64,000 bases of DNA from Boswellia sacra. Its lineage: Eukaryota; Streptophyta; Magnoliopsida; Sapindales; Burseraceae. The notes below the pieces were generated by a model, which worked only from the letters and a program-made list of their open reading frames with translations, made no database searches and was not told the DNA's origin. Shown here in pieces: positions 10,015-21,085 of this stretch. Position 1 is the first letter of the stretch, and every line of letters begins with the position of its first letter. The translations under genes were made by a program, and so were the position numbers. Where the stretch lies: assembly GCA_013180625.2 (NCBI GenBank), contig SNVD02013269.1, positions 723,786-787,785 on the forward strand. Reading direction: 5' to 3'.

Positions 10015-13000
10015 ACTTAACTCTTTAAAATCGAATCCTAACACCAAGAGCAATAAGACATTTGTTTCTCCTCTGAGTTCCTTCAAATCCAGTCTTGAAA
10101 AGGTAATAAATTTATTCCTACTTGTTATTTTTGTCACAAAAAGGGACTCATTCGATCTAGATGCTTTAAATTGTTGAATCTTTTGCATAAAAGATCAAAA
10201 CAATTCAAACTGTTACCAAAATCACAACTGCAGTGGGTTAAGAAAGACAAAATAGTATGTCATGTCGCATTTACTGCACTTAATCATGCATCTAACGATT
10301 TGTGGTATTTTGACAGCAGTTATTCCAGGCACATGACTGAAAATAAACAGCTTCTAACTGACTTTAAAGCATGCAAGGATGGTAATGTCACATTTGGAGA
10401 TGGAGCAAAAAGTAAGATAATTGGTAAAGGTACTTTGAATGTCAAAGGCCTACCCAATTTTCAAAATGTCTTGTTAGTTGAAGATTTCAAAGCTAATCTT
10501 ATTAGCATTAGTCAGATCTGTGATGAAAAGTATACTATTAATTCACACAAAACAAATGCATGGTCTTAGATAATTCTGGAAGGTAATAGATCTTCAGATA
10601 ATTGTTATTTGGTAGAAATTGCATTTCATGGTAGGACTTCAGATTTAGAATTGTGGCATCAAAAATTAGGGCACTTAAATTACAACGACTTGGTTAAATT
10701 AACTAAGTTAGGTGCAGTAAAAGGAGTTCCTAAACTTGATGACAAAGTTAATGGAATTTGTGGACCATGTCAAATGGGAATACAAATTAGAAGTTTACAC
10801 AAGTCAATCCACATCTTAGCACATCCAAAATACTTGATTTGCTTCACATGGATCTTATGGGTCCTATGCAAGTTGAAAGCATTACAGGTAAGAGATACAT
10901 ATTTGTTTGTGTGGATGATTTTTCTAGATATATTTGGGTTGATTTCATTAAAGAAAAATCTTACACTTTTGAAGCTTTCAGGAATCTTTGTGTTAAGCTT
11001 GAAAATGAGTAGAACAGGAACATTGGCAAGATTGTAAGGACAAGAAGTGATCATAGAAAGGAGTTTGAAAACATTAGCTATGCTGACTTCTGCAAATATC
11101 ATGGCATTGACCATGAGTTTTCAGCTCCCAAAACCCCTGAACAGAATGGCATTGTGGAAAGGAAGAATAGAACTCTTCAAGAGATGGCTAGAGTGATGCT
11201 CAATAGCAAAAAGTTGACCAAGAGGCTATGGGCTGAAGCTATAAGCACTGCTTGTTATATTTTAAATAGAGTTTTTCTTAGACCCGGTACTAACCAGACA
11301 CCTTATGAAATTTTGAAAGGAAGAAATCCAAATTTGAAATATTTTCATGTTTTTGGATGTAGGTGTTACATCTTAAATGACAGAGAGTAGTTAGGAAAAC
11401 TGGATCCAAGGAGTGATGAAGGAGTCTTTGTGGGATATGCTCAAAATAGCAAAGCATTTTGAGTTTATAATCTGAGAACTGAGGCAGTCATGGAATCTAC
11501 AAATGTAGTATTTGATGATCTGGACGATTATGCAAAGTACTCACAAGAGGAAAGCATAACCAGCTTCACAGATGATACAAAAAAATCAGATTCAGACAGC
11601 AATAATAAAGAAGATTCTGTTATGAAAGAGGAAACAGCTGTTGTTACAGTCGATGTAACAATAAATAATTCAGATTTGAATAAAAATTCAATCAGGAATG
11701 ATGATGATAGAAAAGATCCACCCATATGGATTCAGAAGGCACATCCAACAAGCTCTATCATTGGAACACCAGATGGCATGATGAAGACTTGAAGCAAGGT
11801 ACGAAACCAGGTAAGGTTTGCAAGTTATGTTTCTTTAGTTGAACCAAAAAATGTGAAAGAAGCATTAAAAGAAGATGTTTGGATTTAACCCATGCAAGAT
11901 GAACTTAATCAGTTTAGAAGGAATGAAGAATGTGAATTAGTTCCTAGGCCAGACAATGCAAATGTCATTGGAACTAAATAGATATTCAAAAATAAAACTT
12001 ATGAAAGTGGACAAGTAGTAAGAAACAAGGGTAGACTAGTTGCACAAGGTTACACACAAGTAGAAGGCATAGACTTTGATGAAACCTTTGCACTAATAGC
12101 TAGACTTGAGTCAATCAGATTACTACTTGCAATTACTTGTTTGCTTGATTTTAAGTTGTACCAAATGGATGTTAAAACAACATTTTTAAATGCTATCTCA
12201 ATGAAGAAGTCTTTTTTGAACAACCTAAGGGATTTGAAGATCCTAAACATCCTGATTTTGTGTACAGATTACACAAAGCTTTGTATGGTTTGAAACAAGC
12301 TCCTAGAGCTTGGTATGAAAGGTTGACACATTTTTTGATCAACAAAGGTTATAAAAGAGGCAGCAATGATAACACTTTATTTATCGAACATGCATGTAAC
12401 TATCTTATTGTTGCACAAATATATGTTGATGACATTGTTTTCGGATCAACTAACAAAAGCAAAACTAATGAGTTTGTTAAGTTGATGCAGGAAGAGTTTG
12501 AGATGAGCATGGTAGGAGAATTAAATTTCTTTCTTGGATTATAGGTAAAGAAAATGAATGATAGGATATTCATATCTCAATCAAAATATGCGAAAAATCT
12601 TGTAAAGAAATTTGGGCTTGAAAATGCCAAACCAATGAAAACTCCTATCAATACGAATCTTAAACTTTCAAAAGACAATGCAAGAAAAGATGTTGATGCA
12701 AGTTTGTACAGAAGTATTATTGGCAGCCTGCTATACCTCACGGCAAGCAGACCAGATTTGTGCTTTAGTGTAAGACTTTGTACAAGATTTCAAGCAAATC
12801 CAAAGGAATCACATCTTGTAGCAACTAAAAGAATCATCAGGTATGTTCACGGAACATATGATTTGGAATATGGTTCTCTAAAGATACAAATGATTATCTT
12901 GTATGGTTTAGTGATGCTGATTGGGCAGGAAATGCAGATGATCGAAAAAGCATTTCGGGAGGTTGTTTTTATCTTGGTACTAACTTGGTTTCATGGTACA

Positions 13001-13368
13001 GCAAAAAGCAGAATTCTATTTCTTTGTCTACTGCTCAAGCTGAATACATAGCAGTAAGGAGTTGTTACACACAACTATTGTGGAAGAAGCAAATGTTGAG
13101 TGATTATGGTATTGAACAAAAGCCTATAATTGTGTTTTGTGATAATACTAGTGCTATAAATATTTGCAAAAATCGTGTTCAGCATTCTAGAACAAAACAC
13201 ATTGATATTAGATACCATTTTATAAGGGAACTAGTAGAATCTAAGGTGATACACATTGAACATATCTCCACTGATAGACAATTGGCTGACTTGTTCACTA
13301 AGGTATTGGATACAATAAGATTTAAAAATTTAAGAAAAGCCTTAGGCATCTGTCAGTTATATGAATGA
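10015..13368 (+). pseudogene. copia E pol: protease, integrase, RT, RNase H
   Basis: A second knuckle, CYFCHKKGLIRSRC (about 10120-10162), has Leu where the zinc-binding His should be. The protease site reads FDSSYSRHMT, so the catalytic DSG has become DSS. GAG_pre-integrase follows (LWHQKLGHLNYNDLVKL, CGPCQMG). The integrase core has HMDLMGP, RSDH and EQNGIVERKNRT, which supply the D, D and E. RT holds [11 protein letters not shown] (about 12424-12456) and GELNFFLGL. RNase H holds STAQAEYIAV and SRTKHIDIRYHFI and ends at 13368. Stops and frame changes occur near 10567, 11010, 11390, 11460, 11790, 11890, 11980, 12542 and 12900. Confidence 0.93.
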
Positions 13369-14199
13369 ATACAGTATGCTGTTATGTTATTCATATCTGT
13401 AGTATCATAAGTTTTCTTCTAAATTATCATGTGTGAGCTGTGATATAAAATTTGTGTGTATAATAAGATACTGATTTAAAATAAAAAATAGAGAGAGGCC
13501 TACCAATATATGATGTGTGAAAGCCATCATTGAGAGTAACCTCAGGGTATCTAAGAAATATGTTGAGGTCACCCACTCATATGAAAAGGGCTACATCTAT
13601 ATTGTGTGAAAGCTACTATATTAATCTAGAAAAATTCACATTGAAATCAATTTTTGTGTGTGTAAGAAGCATGCTCAAGTTGATCGCTCAATTGAATCAC
13701 GAAGAAAAAATAGCGTTCATGTGAAAATTACATAACTCTAAAATATGCTTTCTTAGAATGATTCATATGATAATTCATATATTACTGTTATGTTATTGTT
13801 AACTGTGTTCTGTTATATTTTTCATAACAATGTATTTTGTGCTTACCCAAAATTTAAGTTTCTTGTGGGTCCATGTGTCAAAATGCCATGTCAGCATTAT
13901 TGAATTGAAGGGGAGAAGTTTCAGTGACGGGAATCCTAATTCTATTAGAATTCCTTGTTCTAATTGGAATCAAATTTGAATTGCTGTCTTTTAATGGAAG
14001 TTATGAAACGGTTTTGGAAATAGATTTCACATTAAATTTTGTTAAAAAAAATTATTTTTAACAGCCGAGTATATTTCAAAATAGGTTTAGGGCTTTTTCT
14101 ATTCATACCATACTTCAACAATAGCTTCTCCACTATCCTGCGTCTTCTTTCTCTCTTTCTCTGTTTTGAAAAATTTATTGCAGACTACAAACCCTATCA
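13369..14199 (+). other. spacer between pol and the env-like frame of copia E
   Basis: About 830 bp of AT-rich sequence with no recognised domain; the short open frame at 13530-13724 is not convincing. In SIRE elements this spacer precedes the env-like ORF. A splice acceptor for a subgenomic env-like message could lie here, for instance the TTTATTGCAG just before 14182, but that is only inference. Confidence 0.5.
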
Positions 14200-16075
14200 A
14201 TGGCGACCTCATCTAACTCGACAAAGACAGCCAGTTCTTCATCTTCCCCCAACGGTTCCAATTACAATAAGAATGACAGCATTCAGTCATCTCTGACACA
14301 ACACACACATATAGAGATCATCGTTGATCCCGCCATCAGTGAGGATGAGTAAGTGCCAATGAGAAAGATAAAGGATAAAGTCAACCCGAAGTACAACAAA
14401 TTCCTCACAGCGGCTATCAAACAGAAGTTTGTGAAACACACTTCACAGCGAAAACTGCAGATGGAAAGGCCAGTGAAACTGTCGGATTTAAACACATATG
14501 GCCTGAGTGAGATGATTGAGTCTATTTACTGGACTCGAACGGTATCAAACTTCCTACCCCCTGTGAAAACTTTGATTCAGGAATTTTATGCTAATATCTC
14601 TACTTCCGTTAATGATCTTAAAAGCTTCCTGTATCACAAAGTTTATTGTAGAGAAAAGTTTGTTAAGTTCTCTCCAAATGTCATAAACACTTTCCTAGAC
14701 ATTCCCATAGGCAGCTTACATGCATTAGATGAAGAATTTAACATGGCTGAAGTTGTTAAGGAACTGACTGGTCGAACAGACATTGAATGGAAACCAAGAG
14801 ATGGTATAGACCAGCAATACCTTAGGAAGAAATATCGAGTGCTGCATAAGATAGCTCAATTCAACTAGCTTCCTTCTTCCCATCAAAATCAAGTTCGGGA
14901 AGACAGAGTGAAATTTCTATACTGTTTAGGAACCAATCGACCAATTAACTTTGGTTTGCTAGCTTACAGGTCAATTGTTCAGATTAGTTCTTATCACTCT
15001 GATTATTACTTGCTTGTGTTTCCTTGTTTGCTTCAAGGGATTGTTGCACTGAATAGCATCCCTATGAGCTCTAATGAATAGACAGAAATTTTGTCTAAAC
15101 CTATTATAAAGGGATTTCTTCAAAGATTACATGATAAGACTGACTTACCTGTATCCAAACCAAAGCCTCAAAGAGTCAAGAAAAATAAAATGATCACTAT
15201 TGCAGAACAGCTTACTTTGATCAATTTTGCTTTGGCTGAAGTTGTGCAGGATTTAAAAGCTATCAAAGAAAGACAGCTTGCCTTGGAGGCAAGATTTACA
15301 AGGCACTATGGTCCAGCAGAGGAGTCAAAGCCAATGGAGACTGAACATAAGGCTCTTGAGAAGACAGATGATCCCACACCAGTTCTTGATACTCCTATGC
15401 CTGCTGAAACTGAACAAATGCCAACAGCTAGAACTAGCTCCAGAAACTATTGTTGAGAAAGATATAACAGCAGAACAATAGCCAAAACAAAAGAAACTCA
15501 AGTCAATCGCTCAGGGAAGAAACTTGAAGAGAAAGAGGAAAGATGACAAGGTGAAGAAATCATCTGACAACCTGAAGAAAAAAATTGACTCCACAGCTCC
15601 TACATTGCAGGATGAGTCACTGTCAGATGAACAAAAAAAAATTGAAACCGTGATGAAACAATCTTCACCAATTGCTGAACATGACCCTACTATCTCTTCA
15701 CTCCCTAGAGCAGAGCATACTACCTCTCTACCATTCACACAGTCCCCCCCTCATGAGGATCCAACCTCATCTCCTGCAGCCCAATTAGGGGCAAAACACA
15801 TAGAGGAACCTCTTCTTGAGACAGCACCATCTGTACCAGTCACCTCTCCACCAGCTACAACAGCCAAAGTTTCACTGATTCCCACTCCACCAACTGTTGT
15901 TGAGTTCACCACAACAGAAATCAATGCAGAAAAGTGTGACAGGGAGATTCACAGAATTGTTGCTGAAGTCACTGCCACCTCCTCTGATACAGTTGAAGAG
16001 CAACCTGCTCCTGCCGCTTCTGAGCAGGCAACACCTACTACCACCAGGAAGCGATACAAAATGAAGGCTGGCTGA
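14200..16075 (+). pseudogene. env-like third ORF of copia E, 'putative plant transposon protein'-like domain
   Basis: From the ATG at 14200 (MATSSNSTKTASSSSSPN) one frame runs to 15456, interrupted only by TAA at 14350-14352, TAG at 14866-14868 and TAG at 15079-15081. It then shifts by one and continues to 16075, about 625 codons in all. Residues around 110-220 (FLPPVKTLIQEFYANI, KFVKFSPNVINTFLDIP) resemble the plant-specific domain found in many retrotransposon 3' ORFs (Pfam Transposase_32, as I recall it). The middle has a helical stretch (LALEARFTRHYG). The last third is rich in Pro, Thr, Ser and Lys. SIRE1's env-like protein is similar in length and position. I see no clear signal peptide or membrane span. 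Confidence 0.8.
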
Positions 16076-16563
16076 TCCAAAAACCTGGCAGTTCCTCTTT
16101 CCCACCAGTTTGGAAGTCTCCAAGACTTCGTTAGTGCTTTTGGCACTTGTGTTGAAATCAAGGGGGAGAACGAGAGAAGAATTTTTTTTGATAATTTTTG
16201 TTCTTCCTATCTAACTGTTATTTTCTATTATCTAACTGTTATTTTTTGTCTGTTTGAAATTTTGGTTACTACTTCTTCTCTAGGGTTGTAAGTAAAGGGG
16301 AGTAAGGCCTTATGCCTATATGGATGCATTCAAACTATTATGATGTTATGTATGTTTATGTGTGCTGTGATATCTTTGTTTGATGAATGGTTTGCATGAT
16401 CTAATATCATTATTACTTTGTTTTTAAATCTGATCATGATTTCATTGTTAATCGTCTTGCAGGATATACATATTATAATAGTGTTCTGTTATGTTTTTTT
16501 TTTTGTAACAGCTCACATGTTATTTTTACTAGAAACAGTTTAGTGCTTTCATCACAAGTTGCC

Positions 16564-16577
16564 AAAAAGGGGGAGAT
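16564..16577 (+). other. polypurine tract of copia E
   Basis: AAAAAGGGGGAGAT lies directly before the 3' LTR start TGTTAGTATCG. It is nearly identical to the tract of element A. Confidence 0.88.
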
Positions 16578-17939
16578 TGTTAGTATCGATGTGTCGAGCT
16601 GGTGTCGAGATTCGTCTAGTGTTGTTGTCGAGCTTGTATCTAGTGTCGTGTTGTTGTTTTGTCTAGTGTCGAGAATATTGTCGAGATGTGTCGAGATATG
16701 TCGAGTTGATTGTGTCGAGATATGTCGAACTGTGTCGACTTGATTACGTCGAGATGTGTCAAGATATGTTGAGACGTGTCGAATTGATTATGTCGAGTTA
16801 TTGGTGTCAAGTATGGTTTGTCGAGTTTCAATTTCGTCTAGTGTCGAGACCTTGTTGAGTGTCGAGTAGTTGTTGTTTCATGATTGTCACGTGACGAGAA
16901 AATGTCGAGTTGTGGAGATCATGTCTTGTGTCGAGCTTATGTGCATATTGAGCTTGCTCATATGTATCATGTCGAGTTGGAGAGTGTTGATTGTCGAGTG
17001 TGGGAAACGAGATTGTCGAGTGTCGAGCACTTGAGCTGAGAGTGCTAACGACGAGTTATGATTTGGTAATAACATCCATGTGCCATGCACATGTTGTGTT
17101 TTGATCAACTTGTGATGAAACAAGAATATTAGTTTACTGTTTCTAGAATTATAGGAAGTATTTGATTTATAAATATCTCCTAAGATTAGGATAATATCTT
17201 GTATCCTAATTAGAATAGGAGATTATTTATTTATCCTAATCTCTTTCGGTATTTAATCACTTTCTATTTTTTTCTTCTAATCCTAATGTGATTTTGATTA
17301 GATCTTTTACAAGATTTCTAGGAGATTTCGTCCAGGCCTCTCACTATATATATTTCATGTAATAACCAAGCGAAAAAGAGACGTTGAAGAGAGATTAAAC
17401 TGGTTAGCTGATTTGGTTGTGAGAGAGTCTTGATTTTGGCATTCCATAAATTGAGAGAAAAGCTTCAACGCAAATTGAAATGTCTTCTTTGATTTAATTT
17501 CTTGAGTCTTTTGATTCATGTATGAGTGGTAGAAATCATACATGAGTTGTTGATTGAGTCTGTGTGAGTTAATAGACACTTGGGATAACTTGCGGGTTAA
17601 GTGTTTATGTAATTTAATGTCAGACTTTGTGTGTTATGTTTAACTTAACAGAGTGTTGTTAAGTTATTTGCGACAAAGAGTGGGCAGTGTCACTAGAGTT
17701 TATGATCTTTGGAAAGATTTTGTTTTACAAAGATTAGGTCAATGTGTGAGGGTGAGGCAGCACTGTAAAAAGTCCTAAAGATTGTACAAACAAGAACTTA
17801 CTGAATTCAGCTCTATAGCTATCCGTGGACGTAGGTTTTATAACCGAACCACGTAAAAATCCTCCTGTGCCAATTTACTTTACAGTTTACTGCTTTATTT
17901 TATATAACTGCATACTTCTAGAACTCTCACCTTGTAAGT
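16578..17939 (+). repeat. 3' LTR of copia E
   Basis: It starts TGTTAGTATCGATGTGTCG and ends GAACTCTCA, then the duplication CCTTG. It is collinear with the 5' LTR, including the TGTCGAG cluster (16590-17050), and differs by scattered substitutions and small indels. The terminal hairpin motif is intact here: CGTGG at 17824-17828 and CCACG at 17849-17853. Confidence 0.93.
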
Positions 17940-18559
17940 CCAAATAAACATCCACAAGCATCTTCTCGCCACCTTAGAGCAAACAAGCCATTAAAAGCAG
18001 GTACAAAATAGACCCATCAGTTGAGTCAACCTGCATTGCTAATTCCTCAATTTGGGCTGCACTACCGATCACACCAAGACTGTCTCTCAACCACTGAATT
18101 ACAGCACCAGCAATACCAACTTAACCCTCTAGAGAATAATTTGTAGTGGCTGATAGACCAAGTTTATAGGCCAGAGTGCTCAAAAGACCATGGTTTGACT
18201 TGACTGTACTTTCACGAGTGTTGAGTACAAATGCACTAGTACCATAAGTGCATTTAGCCTCGCCTTTTCGGCAAGCTTGTCCTAACATGGCCGCATGCTG
18301 ATCACCAAGACATCCTGCAATTGGGATACCAGTAGCTACCCATCCTTTCCCAATTTTACCTATAATTTCAGCATTACTAACAATTTTGGGTAGAATTGCC
18401 GCTGATATTCCTAATGTTCCCAAGTTGGGTTTGTCCCAGTTGAGACTATTGAGATTCATCAGCATGGCTCGAGATGCATTAGTGACATCAGTCACATGCA
18501 AACCTCCATTCAAACCACCAGTTAAATTCCATATTAACTAGGTGTCTATAGTTCTAAAC

Positions 18560-19416
18560 TAGGGATGGCAAAAACCCAGGGCCGGGGACCTCCATCCCCG
18601 GCCCCGGGAAGGCTTTTAATCCCCGTCCCCGGGGGATTTAATCCGGGGGTCGGGGAATTCAATTCCCCAGATATGTACGTGGATTATAGTTAAATATGAT
18701 GCAAAAAGGTAAAAAAAAAATAAAGCTAAAACAAGCAACCTGCCAAAACACTCGACAAACTCGACAAAACTCGATAGAGCTCGACACGACTCGACATGTA
18801 TGTGTCAATTATCGGATGATGAATCTGACACTCGATGTCTTCTAAAATAGACTGATATTGATTGTCAGGTGTATCATCCGACACGACTCGACATATAGGT
18901 GTCGAGTGTCGGATGCAACGTCGAGTGTCGGATGCATCATCTGACACTCGATATATCATCCGACACGACTCGACACTTACATGTCGAATCGTGTTCGATG
19001 AATCATCGAGTGTCGGATGCATCATTCGACACTCGACGTTTATATGTATGTTGTGTCAGATTATGCATCTGACACTTGATATCAGTCTATTTTCGAAGAC
19101 ATCAAGTGTCGGATGATGCATCCGATACTCGACACTTACATGTCGAGTCGTGTCGAGCTTTATCGAGTTTTGTCCAGTATTGTCGAGCGTTTTGACAGTT
19201 TGCTTGTTTATATTATCGTAAATTAAATTAAATATATTTTTATATTTATTTCAGGCCAGGGCCAGGTCGAGAAGCTTAGTCCCCAGACCCAGGCGTTCCC
19301 CGGGATTACTCTCCCCTGCCCCGGCTTAAATCCCCAGAATTCCGGGTAATTTCCTGAACATTTTTGGGCCGGGGAGCCGGGTACCTGGACCCTCCCGGGT
19401 ACAATTGCCATCCCTA
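18560..19416. mobile_element. non-autonomous hAT-type element, GC-rich ends, foldback core (857 bp)
   Basis: The ends are TAGGGATGGCAAAAACCC and GGGTACAATTGCCATCCCTA, so the terminal inverted repeat is TAGGGATGGCAA. The 8-bp flanks TTCTAAAC (18552-18559) and TTCCAAAC (19417-19424) match at 7 of 8. Both subterminal zones are packed with CCCCGG and CCGGGG, unusual in this AT-rich region. Subterminal motif arrays are a hAT hallmark. The centre (18731-19208) is a long imperfect palindrome. There is no transposase. It splits a glycerol kinase exon. Confidence 0.88.
18731..19208. repeat. long inverted repeat (foldback), arms about 235 bp
   Basis: The left arm begins ACAAGCAACCTGCCAAAACA and the right arm ends TTTTGACAGTTTGCTTGT; the arms are complementary with scattered mismatches over nearly their whole length. 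Both arms are dense in CTCGACA/TGTCGAG and GACACTCGA/TCGAGTGTC, and they also contain TAGACTGATAT and its complement. Open frames on both strands here (18726-19025 and 18862-19116) are by-products of the palindrome. The flanks show no clear separate target duplication, so nesting inside the hAT-type element is unproven. Confidence 0.82.
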
Positions 19417-19893
19417 TTCCAAACACTGAATCCCTGATTTTATAGCTTCTTTGACAGAATCCATGTTTTCCATTAACCAAAGCAGCTTTGTTACACTGAA
19501 ATAGGTGCTGATATGTAACCCAGTTGCCTCCGAAAAATGGAATCTTCCACCACTAAACTTTTCTTTCAGTTTCTTGTCATTAAATTACCTTTAGACATCA
19601 AAGGGAGGAATTCTAAAAAATGCATGGCATGATTCAAAATTATGAAATTCTAAAAACAAAACTGACCAAAGTTGATAAAAGTAATGCCCTAACCCAATTC
19701 ACAAATCACAATTGGGAAATCCATTTTACAAGTATCGATTGAACACCGGAGAACCTGTTCATATTAAGCATTTTTAAGGAAATGAATTGGTTGACCTGTT
19801 AATTATCTCTTCAGATTCAAATCTTCTATGAAAAGGGTATTTAAATGACAAAACAAAGAGCCAAAAATAACAAGAAAAAGTGAATTGGCTTAC

Positions 19894-20112
19894 GTGATAG
19901 AACTTGTGTGACCATCCATCCAAACAATGGCAGGATAAAGAGGTGAACCAGTAGATTTGCTCCAAAGCAGAGTTGTCTCTCTTTAATTAGTTAACCCAAT
20001 TGCCTTCAATCCAGTATCTACATTGTGACCATCCGCTTTCACCAAATCCAGCGCCTTTGCCATACACTCCCTCACACACTCGAGTATCTCTATCGGACCA
20101 TGCTCCACCCAT
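19894..20112 (-). pseudogene. GLPK: glycerol kinase exon 2, with a nonsense codon
   Basis: It begins after an AG acceptor (20114-20113) and continues WVEHGPIEILECVRECMAKA, then the KADGHN segment and LKAIGLTN. The next codon, TAA at 19983-19985, stands where the family motif TNQRETT has Gln (CAA to TAA). The frame then reads on as [20 protein letters not shown], and WMDGHTSSI ends at a GT donor (19893-19892). MDGHTSS replaces the usual MDARTSS. Confidence 0.88.
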
Positions 20113-20189
20113 CTATCACTCCATGAAAACAAAACCAATTCGCAAACTAACAATAACCCATCAAAGCAAGCTCACAACTGAATGAGTAC

Positions 20190-20368
20190 CCAGCTTTTGG
20201 GTAGAACTGAGTGAGCTGGAGCTGGTGTGATCCGAGGGTCTGAAAGTTTTTGTCATAGAAGATGAACCTGGTACTGGTGGTGCCTTGATCAATGGAAGCA
20301 ATGTATATTTCCTTTTCTCCTTCCCACATTTTTCTCTTGTTTCTTCCTTTCACATCTTCAGTTGACAT
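20190..20368 (-). pseudogene. GLPK: glycerol kinase exon 1
   Basis: The start is taken at the ATG at 20368 (MSTEDVKG) rather than the in-frame ATG at 20422. Residues upstream of the former are hydrophobic and not typical of the family, whereas about 25 residues before the IDQGTT phosphate-binding loop is usual. The exon carries YIASIDQGTTSTRFIFYD and HQLQLTQFYPKAG. It ends with GG before a GT donor at 20189-20188. This exon is intact. Confidence 0.85.
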
Positions 20369-20422
20369 TTTCCTCTTAGAAAAGAGAGAGCAGAAGACAA
20401 AATTTATGAGAAAAACAATCAT

Positions 20423-21085
20423 TGTTTACTAGGAAATTTTCTTGGAAGAACTTTGGTCACCACTAACACATGACCTTTTTTCCATTTACAAAAACGGATA
20501 TATTTATTACAAGTTCATTCTCAACATATATAAAACCTTAAGAGAAATTGAACTTCCCTAATATTTATGATAATAATAGTAATAAATTAACTACATTATT
20601 TATTATTAACGGTAGAAAAAATGGTAAGAAGGCAGATGGTGCATGAAGAAGCTAATACATTTATGATTAAGTAGAATGGTAAAAATCTTATGATCATGCA
20701 ATGCAAAAAGTATGGCTATGATAAAGTTAAACTTACATGCAATTGTAAACAGAACTCTTCAATGTTAGAGCCTGTTGGATGAAAAATCAGGATGACCAAT
20801 GAAATTAATTTTTCAAGCCACATCACCAAGGTATACAATTTTTCCTTGTACTTTAATTGGAATAACTGGGTCTTTTATCCTACACGGCGGCATAACTCCT
20901 AGGATGGTGGTTCCTTCATTATTGGTTTGGTCGACAAAGACTTTATGATTACTCCTATTATTGAGAATTCTTGGTTGACTAGATAACTACATAACAAGCG
21001 TCTTATTTGGTCGACGAAGGATACGACTTCCAATTTCACCTTCAAAGATATTGCATGGCATAAGTTACTAAATCAGAGCCGTCAA
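20423..21085. other. upstream flank of glycerol kinase; weak retroelement traces
   Basis: This stretch should contain the old glycerol kinase promoter near 20423-20560; I cannot pick a TATA box with confidence. At about 20690-20760 a degenerate CKKYGYDKVKLTC resembles a decayed copia zinc knuckle. At about 20930-21080 the plus strand reads NKRLIWSTKDTTSNFTFKDI, which resembles the zf-RVT region of LINEs. Both are weak. Confidence 0.4.

Larger units (their letters stand above)
7109..17939 (+). mobile_element. SIRE/Maximus-type Ty1/copia retrotransposon E, full length, with env-like ORF
   Basis: It has two LTRs of about 1.35 kb with TG...CA ends, flanked by the perfect 5-bp duplication CCTTG (7104-7108 and 17940-17944). 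The order is LTR, initiator-Met PBS, gag with two zinc knuckles and a coiled coil, protease/integrase/RT/RNase H, an 830 bp spacer, a third long frame, the polypurine tract and the LTR. The extra 3' ORF and the gag layout fit the SIRE lineage. The two LTRs are visibly similar (roughly mid-90s per cent by eye), yet gag and pol carry many stops. It disrupts glycerol kinase in the opposite orientation. Confidence 0.95.
17945..19589 (-). pseudogene. GLPK: glycerol kinase central exon(s), split by a hAT-type element
   Basis: Part one (about 19589-19417) encodes KFSGGRFHFSEATGLHISTY and LLWLMENMDSVKEAIK. After removal of the hAT-type insertion the frame continues at 18551 with GTIDT-stop-LIWNLTGGLNGG (TAG at 18538-18540 for Trp). 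It then reads VTDVTNASRAMLMNLNSLNW, GCLGDQHAAMLGQACRKGEA and TYGTSAF. A TAA at 18121-18123 follows SLEG, and the frame goes on as [17 protein letters not shown] one-base loss then shifts to the frame reading [20 protein letters not shown]. The exon is cut at 17944 by copia E. The 5' border of this exon is uncertain. Confidence 0.88.
6531..20368 (-). pseudogene. GLPK: glycerol kinase pseudogene, split by a copia element and a hAT-type element
   Basis: Glycerol kinase phosphorylates glycerol to sn-glycerol-3-phosphate in the cytosol, using ATP; the Arabidopsis version is GLI1/NHO1. The minus strand encodes the protein in order from N- to C-terminus: IDQGTTSTRFIFYD (exon 1), GHNVDTGLKAIGLTN and [18 protein letters not shown] (exon 2), GLHISTYFSVTKLLWLMEN, VTDVTNASRAMLMNL, GCLGDQHAAMLGQ, CTYGTSAF, LRVDGGATVNNLLMQIQ and RPADIETTALGAAFAAGLA. 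Damage: TAA at 19983-19985 for the expected Gln, TAG at 18538-18540 for Trp, TAA at 18121-18123 for Ser, and single-base losses near 19432-19440 and 18020-18035. There are also insertions of a hAT-type element (18560-19416) and copia element E (7109-17939). The splice donors I checked after exon 1, exon 2 and the penultimate exon are still GT. The family call is very firm and so is loss of function. Confidence 0.95.

Noticed and set aside
7109..17939. Large intron of glycerol kinase
   Set aside because: Paired LTRs, a primer site and a CCTTG duplication show it is a retrotransposon inserted within coding sequence.
18726..19116. Open frames on both strands (99 and 84 codons)
   Set aside because: They come from the palindrome of TGTCGAG-type repeats; the protein composition is repetitive and matches nothing.
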